Source: Caldifarciminota bacterium
GTDB lineage: Bacteria > Hydrothermota > Hydrothermia > LBFQ01 > DSFT01
DNA: 40,918 nt
Assembly: GCA_026986535.1 (NCBI GenBank)
Contig: JALSOK010000072.1
Coordinates: forward strand, 1-40,918
Reading direction: 5' to 3'
Position numbers and translations under genes: made by a program. The notes under the pieces are model-generated. The model saw only the letters and a program-made list of their open reading frames with translations. It did not search any database and had not been told where the DNA came from. Below, one piece after another: positions 31,348 to 40,918 of the stretch. How positions within the stretch are numbered: position 1 is the first letter of the stretch; every line of letters begins with the position of its first letter.

Positions 31348-34300
31348 CTACCGGATGTAAACCGCTTTCTTTACTATGGACCTCTCGGGAGTGTCTAACC
31401 TCAGGATGTATATCCCGGTGGAAGGCAATCTCAAATCGTAAGTATATACGCCCGCATTCAATTTGCCCCTGACCACATCGGCCACCTTACGGCCAACGAT
31501 GTTGTAAACGGAAAGGTTCACATTCATGGAAGAAGGTATGGTGAGCCTGATGGACAGGGCTCCCCTCTTCACCACAGGAGTCATGGTAAGGAAGTAGGGT
31601 CCGGATGCTATATCCGATTCGTTCTGAGAAACGGTCCCCTCAGGCAGGAAGAGTATCGCAAAGGAATCGGTGATGGCCTCAGCCCCCTGATTGAAGGCTC
31701 CATCGTATGCATAAACGAGATAATAGGTGGTATCAGGGGTTATGCTCTCGAGCCCCAGGGTGAAGTCCGACTGGACCGGAGCGGTCAGGAACTGGACCTT
31801 TATGAGTCCATCACCGCTGGTCGTTGGATACTGGGCAGGGTCGTACAGGATTACCTGGAAGTTCTCCAGGTCGGTGGAAGAACCATAGTGGGGAACACCC
31901 CTGTACTCCACTATGAACAGGCTGTTGAGGGAATCGTAATGGTAGAGAACCTGTCCGCCATTGGAGGGATTGAGGTCGTCCCAGTAAGCGGCAATCATAA
32001 TATTCGGCTGGGAGGTGTCGGGAATCGGGTCGTTGCTGAAATCGTTCGTTCCGGGGTCGGGGCCGAAGGCAAGCCATCCGTTGGAGTTGATCCACAGGGT
32101 GTCGTAATCAACCCCATAGAAGCGGAATGTGAAGGGCAGAACCACAGCAGTCCTGTCATCATCCCCCAGAGTCACCGCCGTTCCAACGGTATCTATTTCG
32201 ATCCACTGGAAATCGGGAGCACTTGGTGTGTAGGCAGCATCAGTGACATCATACGCTATGTATGCCCCAACACCAGGTGTCCAGTACAGCTTCCCTATGA
32301 GTATTTCGGAACTGATAGTGTCGTTCACATTATCACCGGAGAGAACCAGCTGTATATCGGCAGGGGTTCCATGGGGGGTGGAAGCATCCGTCTGAACTTC
32401 GAAGTAGAGGGTATCAGCCCCTCCCGACAGTATATCGCCGGCACTGTAGGAAGGACTGGTTATATTCAGGTAGGAATTCGTGGTGGAAAGGGTGGCCACC
32501 ACATTGGTTGCCGCATCGCTTCCATTATTGACAACGACCCATTTGAGGAAAGCGGTCTCACCGGGGTCGAGGTGGCCATTGTTGTTATCGCCGGAAAGGG
32601 TGTCGATTACGGTATAGCCCAGACTGATTAAATACGCCCCTGTAATGGGAATATCCTGCTGTAGGACCACATCATCCACATACCATCCATCCTTGGTCAC
32701 AGAGCCATCGCTCTCCAGCAGGAACCTCACATACACCTGCTGACCCATGAAATCCGAGGGTATGTAAAGGGTCTCAGCAACCCAATCGCTCTGCGTCCCG
32801 CTGTAGCTTCCTATAGTGGTCCAGGAAGCCGCATCGGATGAATCGGTGGATACCTGTACATAGCCATAATCGTATCCGCTTTCGATATCGTACTTGTGAT
32901 GGAATATGATTCTGGCAAAATAGGCATCGCTCAGGTCGAAGGCGATGGTGTGAAGCAGATAATTGTGCTCGTAGTTGCCATAATCCCCGGAAGGAGAATC
33001 TGTATAGGAGGAAGGAGGCGAGTTATAATCCGAAGTGGTCAGGGCCCATGTTCCATTGGTCGTCCATGGCCCCTCGGCCGTAAAGTCATAGTAGAACCAT
33101 GTGTAGAAGGTGGGCGTTCCAAGCTGAAGAGCAAATGTGTCGTATTTCTCATATCCACCATCCGCCACTATGTGCAGTTCGAATCTGGCAGGAAGACCCG
33201 GCCTCCTCTCGGAAGATACCGAAAATGCAAATCCATCACCGGAGGAAGTATCCCCCTGGGCAAGGGTACCGTAGAAGGAAGAGTTATCAGAGACGGTCAC
33301 CCCCGTGTCCAGAACAGTTATTGTTGCGCTCACATTGGTGGCATCGAGCCCCAGATTCTTCAAAACCACAAACAGATTTACGCTCTCCCCGGGATCAGCG
33401 ATGCCATCCCCATTGCCAGACCCATCGTCCACTATGTAAGCCACGGGCTTTATGAAAGGCTCGCTCAATGTGGGGGTGTTCTGTATAACTTTGAGAGCAT
33501 TTATCCGCCCCCAGCCGTAATCGTTGTTGGGATATGTTCCCCCCTGCGAAGGCTGGTCCACCCCGTAGTTCGTCAGAATGTCATACACCGTGTAGTAATC
33601 CAGAGTTGGATTGAGTTCGAACATGAGGGCTATGACGCCGGTCACATGGGGAGTTGCCATGGAAGTCCCATCCCATGTATCATAACCACCACCGGGCACT
33701 GAAGAGCGAATCCCCGCACCGGGTGCCGAAATGTCGGGCTTTATGAAGTTCCAGTCAGGCCTGGACCAGTAGGTGGTATCGTTGTAGGGTGCTGTGTTGG
33801 GCGCGGGTCCCCGGCTGGAGAAACTGGCCACATTATCTGCATTATCGGTAGCACCAACGGCGATCACTATTGGATAATCACCGGGGCTTCCCACAGTCCC
33901 TGTTCCCGGACCGCTGTTTCCCGCGGCGAAGACCGGGATTATATCCATTCCCCTCCAGTTGTTCCAGATATCGTCCCACATCCAGGTGTCTCCACCACCG
34001 CCGCCCCAGGAGTTGCTGATGGCCACGAGGGGAACTCCCGAGTCGGCCTTCAGGGAAACGAACCACTGGGAGCATTCGAAGATGTCCGTGTCGGTTCCAC
34101 TACCGCTGGCGCTGAAAGCCTTACACGAGGATATCTGCGCATTGTACGCAACCCCTATGTCGTCGGTAAAGGGACCAGGACCGTCCCCACCAGCTATCGT
34201 ACCCGACACATGAGTACCGTGTCCGTGGTCATCGTAAGGGGTCGTCTGGCCGTTAACCGCATCGAAAAAGTGCCCCGAAAAGTTGCCCTCGAGGGCAGGA

Positions 34301-34824
34301 TGATTGGGATCTATGCCCGTGTCCAGCACTCCAACATGCACACCATCTCCCGATAGTCCATACTGGTACCATACAGAGTCGGCCTTTATCTTATCGATGT
34401 TCCACTCCACAGTGTTCAGCCTGGGAGGAGTTTTGTAGGATTTTACCGGCTCTATGATGTGGTACTTCTGCACGGGTCTTATGTAATCCACATCAGGTAG
34501 CTGCGCCAGTTCCTCTATCACCTCAGGTGTAGCCTTCACATGTATCGCATTTATGATCCAGAAGGATTCCACCTCTTTGACCCGCTTCCCCTGCCCATTG
34601 AGATACTTCAGTATGGGCCCTTGTGTGATTCGGGCAGTCTGCCTCAGGAGGTCGGCCTTCTCTTTATAGGACAGGCCCTTCACCTCCATGAGGTTCACCT
34701 GCTCCTTCAATACCACTATCGCATCTATGTACCCTTCGCTGTCCACGCTGCTGAGCAGTCCGGGCGCAATCTCCCCGGCGCTCAGAACCCCGGCAGACAG
34801 CAGCAGTATCCATACATATCTCAT
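31348..34824 (-). CDS. secreted subtilisin-like serine protease with Por/T9SS-type C-terminal domain
   Basis: 1158 aa. The signal peptide is MRYVWILLLSAGVLSAG; an inhibitor-I9-like propeptide follows (about 30-125). In the S8 domain (about 150-430) the catalytic Asp168 is in VGVLDTGID, His202 in DHGHGTHVSGTIAG, the oxyanion Asn303 in FAAGNSGPG and Ser388 in DGTSMATPHVTG. After it come CARDB-like repeats (DDGSGNGDGIADPGESVNLF; DNNNGHLDPGETAFLKW), a MAM/immune-inhibitor-A-like segment ending KDGWYVDDVVLQ, a nidogen-like segment (LWINSNGWLAFGPDP), and a C-terminal NLSVYNIVGRKVADV...STGIYILRLD domain resembling Por/type A T9SS sorting domains. It is probably a cell-surface or secreted scavenging protease. 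GGAGGTG precedes the ATG. Confidence 0.95.
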   Translation of the reverse strand: MRYVWILLLSAGVLSAGEIAPGLLSSVDSEGYIDAIVVLKEQVNLMEVKGLSYKEKADLLRQTARITQGPILKYLNGQGKRVKEVESFWIINAIHVKATPEVIEELAQLPDVDYIRPVQKYHIIEPVKSYKTPPRLNTVEWNIDKIKADSVWYQYGLSGDGVHVGVLDTGIDPNHPALEGNFSGHFFDAVNGQTTPYDDHGHGTHVSGTIAGGDGPGPFTDDIGVAYNAQISSCKAFSASGSGTDTDIFECSQWFVSLKADSGVPLVAISNSWGGGGGDTWMWDDIWNNWRGMDIIPVFAAGNSGPGTGTVGSPGDYPIVIAVGATDNADNVASFSSRGPAPNTAPYNDTTYWSRPDWNFIKPDISAPGAGIRSSVPGGGYDTWDGTSMATPHVTGVIALMFELNPTLDYYTVYDILTNYGVDQPSQGGTYPNNDYGWGRINALKVIQNTPTLSEPFIKPVAYIVDDGSGNGDGIADPGESVNLFVVLKNLGLDATNVSATITVLDTGVTVSDNSSFYGTLAQGDTSSGDGFAFSVSSERRPGLPARFELHIVADGGYEKYDTFALQLGTPTFYTWFYYDFTAEGPWTTNGTWALTTSDYNSPPSSYTDSPSGDYGNYEHNYLLHTIAFDLSDAYFARIIFHHKYDIESGYDYGYVQVSTDSSDAASWTTIGSYSGTQSDWVAETLYIPSDFMGQQVYVRFLLESDGSVTKDGWYVDDVVLQQDIPITGAYLISLGYTVIDTLSGDNNNGHLDPGETAFLKWVVVNNGSDAATNVVATLSTTNSYLNITSPSYSAGDILSGGADTLYFEVQTDASTPHGTPADIQLVLSGDNVNDTISSEILIGKLYWTPGVGAYIAYDVTDAAYTPSAPDFQWIEIDTVGTAVTLGDDDRTAVVLPFTFRFYGVDYDTLWINSNGWLAFGPDPGTNDFSNDPIPDTSQPNIMIAAYWDDLNPSNGGQVLYHYDSLNSLFIVEYRGVPHYGSSTDLENFQVILYDPAQYPTTSGDGLIKVQFLTAPVQSDFTLGLESITPDTTYYLVYAYDGAFNQGAEAITDSFAILFLPEGTVSQNESDIASGPYFLTMTPVVKRGALSIRLTIPSSMNVNLSVYNIVGRKVADVVRGKLNAGVYTYDLRLPSTGIYILRLDTPERSIVKKAVYIR

Positions 34825-35021
34825 CCATACACCTCCTTATTTCCGCTTTTGCGGATAAAATATTAAAGCAGTCGGAATCCAGCTGTGGAAAGTTCAGCGT
34901 TTCATATAAATTTTCGAAAATGCAGGTATCACGCAGTTTCAAATCCTTGAAAACGAATTTTTTAATTGCACGATAAAACTTGAGAAAGCTTGTAGGAATG
35001 TCTGCAGGAAAATTCGAAACA

Positions 35022-35034
35022 GGGGGAGGCCCCC

Positions 35035-35035
<1 letters not shown>
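35022..35035 (-). terminator. hairpin at the end of eno
   Basis: GGGGG-GCCT-CCCCC on the minus strand immediately after the eno stop codon, followed by TGTTTCGAATTTTCC. A plausible intrinsic terminator with an interrupted U tract. Confidence 0.5.
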
Positions 35036-37850
<2,815 letters not shown>

Positions 37851-37877
37851 GATTCACCTCCTTTTTGCACCTAAATT

Positions 37878-37885
37878 TTATAGGG
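37878..37885 (-). promoter_or_regulatory. -10 box of the pruA-eno operon
   Basis: TATAAAAT on the minus strand about 27 nt upstream of the pruA ATG. Unlike the leaderless set, this promoter leaves room for a leader containing the strong Shine-Dalgarno AAGGAGGTGA. Confidence 0.5.
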
Positions 37886-37944
37886 ATTATTCCGCTCCTG
37901 CCCCCGGGAAAACTCATCTCCTGAAAAAATTTATCCATTGCCAG

Positions 37945-38017
37945 CAGATGGATCATACAACTGCTTCGAAGGAAGAGAAAGCAAAGTGCGTCCATTACTA
38001 TCTGGTTGTATCATCTG
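37945..38017. repeat. imperfect inverted repeat between the FtsB-like gene and pruA
   Basis: CAGATG(GATC)ATACAAC at 37945-37961 is the reverse complement of GTTGTATCATCTG at 38005-38017 apart from a 4-nt bulge. The loop is about 43 nt. Its function is unknown. Confidence 0.4.
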
Positions 38018-38065
38018 GACTTGAAAATGAAAAGAGAAGGAGGAAAATCCCCGGGATCGAAAGCC

Positions 38066-38260
38066 CTACCGGGCGGATTTGAGAAAATCTTCCAGATTCA
38101 GCAGACGGGACCTGTACAGGATGTAGCCCGTTTTGTATCCCTCGATTTGCCTTTCGAGCAGGCGCATTTCGGAATACAGATTGACCAGATGATAGATGGT
38201 CAATGCATAGTATATGCCAAACCACAGAAGAACGGCCGTGAACAAAGCCCGATAAATCAT
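38066..38260 (-). CDS. FtsB/DivIC-like septum formation protein (putative)
   Basis: 64 aa. One N-terminal membrane helix (IYRALFTAVLLWFGIYYAL) is followed by a heptad-like coiled coil (HLVNLYSEMRLLERQIEGYKTGYILYRSRLLNLEDF). Size, topology and a location two genes upstream of eno (ftsB is often an eno neighbour) support an FtsB/DivIC-type cell-division protein, though sequence identity is too low to be sure. It starts 66 nt after the 16S rRNA 3' end on the same strand, with no clear promoter between them, so it may be expressed by read-through from the rRNA promoters. Confidence 0.55.
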   Translation of the reverse strand: MIYRALFTAVLLWFGIYYALTIYHLVNLYSEMRLLERQIEGYKTGYILYRSRLLNLEDFLKSAR

Positions 38261-38290
38261 CCGAGAACCCCCGAAGGATGATATAAAAGA

Positions 38291-38307
38291 GCAGGTGGCG
38301 TACCGCC
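38291..38307 (-). ncRNA. 3' arm of the pre-16S rRNA processing stem
   Basis: On the plus strand this is GCAGGTGGCGTACCGCC. Its perfect 17-nt reverse complement is at 39914-39930, so the two flanks pair in the precursor and enclose the 16S RNA, the classic RNase III-type stem. Confidence 0.85.
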
Positions 38308-38326
38308 TCTGGATTTTACCTTATAA

Positions 38327-39888
<1,562 letters not shown>

Positions 39889-39913
39889 GAGTTATCAACA
39901 AAACTACCTTCTC

Positions 39914-39930
39914 GGCGGTACGCCACCTGC
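39914..39930 (-). ncRNA. 5' arm of the pre-16S rRNA processing stem
   Basis: On the plus strand this is GGCGGTACGCCACCTGC, the exact reverse complement of the arm at 38291-38307, located about 26 nt before the mature 16S 5' end. Confidence 0.85.
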
Positions 39931-39965
39931 TTATATAAAACGAGGTCTATATCAGAGCGATTGAA

Positions 39966-39994
39966 AGTTTAAAGGAAACTCCACTTCCTGTCAA
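39966..39994 (-). promoter_or_regulatory. rRNA promoter P1 (proximal)
   Basis: On the minus strand TTGACA (39989-39994), 17 nt, TAAACT (39966-39971). The -35 box lies inside an 8-bp hairpin sequence (CTCCACTT...AAGTGGAG) and the outer flanks ATTGAAAG/CTTTCAAT are also inverted. Confidence 0.85.
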
Positions 39995-40038
39995 GTGGAG
40001 CACGCTTTCAATAAATCGAGCTATCCGACTGCTCTATA

Positions 40039-40067
40039 AGTTTAAAGCAACTTTCCCCCCGTGTCAA
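40039..40067 (-). promoter_or_regulatory. rRNA promoter P2
   Basis: On the minus strand TTGACA (40062-40067), 17 nt, TAAACT (40039-40044), identical hexamers and spacing to P1 and 73 nt upstream of it. Confidence 0.87.
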
Positions 40068-40114
40068 CCCACCGCAGTCCAAGAAAGGAACTTCTATAAA
40101 CCGAGGCGTGATAA

Positions 40115-40143
40115 TTTTAATACCTACCCAGCATTGGTTTCAA
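40115..40143 (-). promoter_or_regulatory. rRNA promoter P3 (distal, weaker)
   Basis: On the minus strand TTGAAA (40138-40143), 17 nt, TTAAAA (40115-40120), 76 nt upstream of P2. One -35 mismatch; probably the weakest of the three. Confidence 0.55.
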
Positions 40144-40236
40144 GCAGGCGGATTGAGCACATCAAAGAAGAGCATTGAAGCAATTGAGGCAAGAGGAGGA
40201 ACATTTGGGGACATATCCTCAAGATTATATAATTTT
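40144..40236. other. intergenic remnant upstream of the rRNA promoters
   Basis: About 90 nt with no gene I can support. The plus-strand ORF 40108-40347 crosses promoter P3 and the transposase remnant and is not credible. Confidence 0.4.
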
Positions 40237-40892
40237 ACTCTTTTAATCAGCTGGAGTTCACAGGGGGCACCGTTAAAGGCCGGAAGGGTTTTGATCCAGC
40301 AGGAAAAGAGGAACTCCAGAACCAGAGCAACAGAGAGCAAAGCATAATCCAGAGAAGCAAAGAAGCCCATATTATTCTCTGCCTGAAAACAGCCTCTATG
40401 GGATTGGTATAAGGGGGAGCATTATCGATAAGGGACCTGAAATAGAACCCCGGACGGGGAATCTCTTCCACGGTTTCCCCATAATCCCCGGCCCTCTCCT
40501 GTCCCTCTTCAATACCCGCATAAAGCAGGCTTTTCTATACTCTGTGCCCATCCAGATACACGAAAGCCACGCTCTCATCCACAGGGGAGGTGTTTATGGC
40601 TTTTATATTGCCCGGTTCTGAGAGGACTGTCTTTGCAGTGCCACGAGAATAGCTCATGGAAATCCCCGTTCCTCTTTCATCTCTCCGGCAGGAGCTTGCT
40701 TTCCGGTTAGGGAGACCTTTACTTCCTCTCTTAATGTCCATTGGCAGGGTCCTCGGGGTTCCTCTTCGTGTATTCTTTCCTCCCGGATCTCATGACCTCC
40801 TCAAATCCCGGGCTCTCCACTATCTCCATGACCATCTCCCTCAGCTTCCTCTCCCTCTCGCTCATCTTCCTCCTCCTTCCCCCTCGCATCTC
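40237..40892 (-). mobile_element. IS256/Mutator-type transposase remnant, copy 2
   Basis: Same orientation as copy 1 and clearly homologous to it. On the minus strand the N-terminal piece is MSERERKLREMVMEIVESPGFEEVM (frame opens at 40889, stops at 40731), followed in other frames by VDESVAFVYLDGHRV and, after an internal deletion of the catalytic centre, by NPIEAVFRQ and the degraded C-terminus. The left edge CTTTTAATCAGCTGGAGTTC matches copy 1. It is non-functional, and the true outer end may lie beyond the window. Confidence 0.8.
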
Positions 40893-40918
40893 TGCCACCT
40901 CCCTCTACACAATTTTAA

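Noticed and set aside
40108-40347. 79-aa plus-strand ORF
   Set aside because: It crosses the distal rRNA promoter and the transposase remnant and has no recognisable motif.

Overview
The window is a compact, almost entirely coding stretch of a bacterial chromosome. It holds about 38 protein genes, one 16S rRNA gene, three tRNA genes and two decayed insertion-sequence copies. Most genes lie on the minus strand. The 16S rRNA is clearly bacterial and very GC-rich compared with the protein genes, Arg is often AGG/AGA and Ile often ATA, and the proteins are rich in charged residues. Together these suggest a thermophile. The large secreted subtilase with a Por/T9SS-like C-terminal domain, two YfhO-type membrane proteins, the sulfur transporter and the unlinked 16S gene would fit an uncultivated lineage such as a WOR-3/Hydrothermae-like candidate phylum. 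That placement is an inference and needs a 16S tree.

Layout from left to right. (1) 1-7 kb, minus: a truncated M1 aminopeptidase that the ORF track missed, a small helical protein, a Roadblock/LC7 protein, then a tight cluster transcribed YfhO - PtsN-like EIIA - zinc-ribbon protein - TyrRS - MazG-like - IF-3. (2) 6.9-13 kb, minus: a YeeE/YedE sulfur-compound transporter with a small membrane protein, an orphan histidine kinase coupled to an enoyl-CoA hydratase that begins directly at the end of tRNA-Lys, and an OmpR/histidine-kinase pair. (3) 13-16.4 kb, plus: a 33-aa membrane peptide overlapping a Na+/solute symporter, then an SLC13/ArsB-type permease broken by two frameshifts, meeting a minus-strand DUF4097-like secreted protein end to end. 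(4) 16.4-17 kb: an IS256/Mutator-type transposase remnant; a second remnant in the same orientation is at 40.25-40.9 kb. (5) 17-23 kb: uvrC, tRNA-Gln, uppS, tRNA-Thr, a second YfhO protein and a PurD-like half protein translationally coupled to it. (6) 23-25 kb: an unknown protein, then a sigma factor and an anti-sigma factor that converge with overlapping 3' ends. (7) 25-31 kb, minus: etfB-etfA-TPR, rpsP-khpA-rimM, and pyk. (8) 31-38 kb, minus: an FtsB-like protein, P5C dehydrogenase, enolase, a 1158-aa subtilase and a small beta-barrel-like protein. (9) 38.3-40.2 kb, minus: 16S rRNA with its processing stem and three tandem sigma-70-type promoters.

Functionally the window joins translation (IF-3, TyrRS, S16, RimM, KhpA), lower glycolysis (enolase, pyruvate kinase), amino/acyl-acid oxidation (P5C dehydrogenase, symporter, enoyl-CoA hydratase, ETF), envelope and secretion functions, and regulation. 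The most distinctive pattern is that many genes lack a Shine-Dalgarno site and instead carry a TAAAAT-like -10 box (often followed by TTTCCC) only 6-10 nt before the start codon, which predicts leaderless or near-leaderless mRNAs. Other genes have canonical GGAGG sites, and the 16S 3' end keeps a normal anti-SD.
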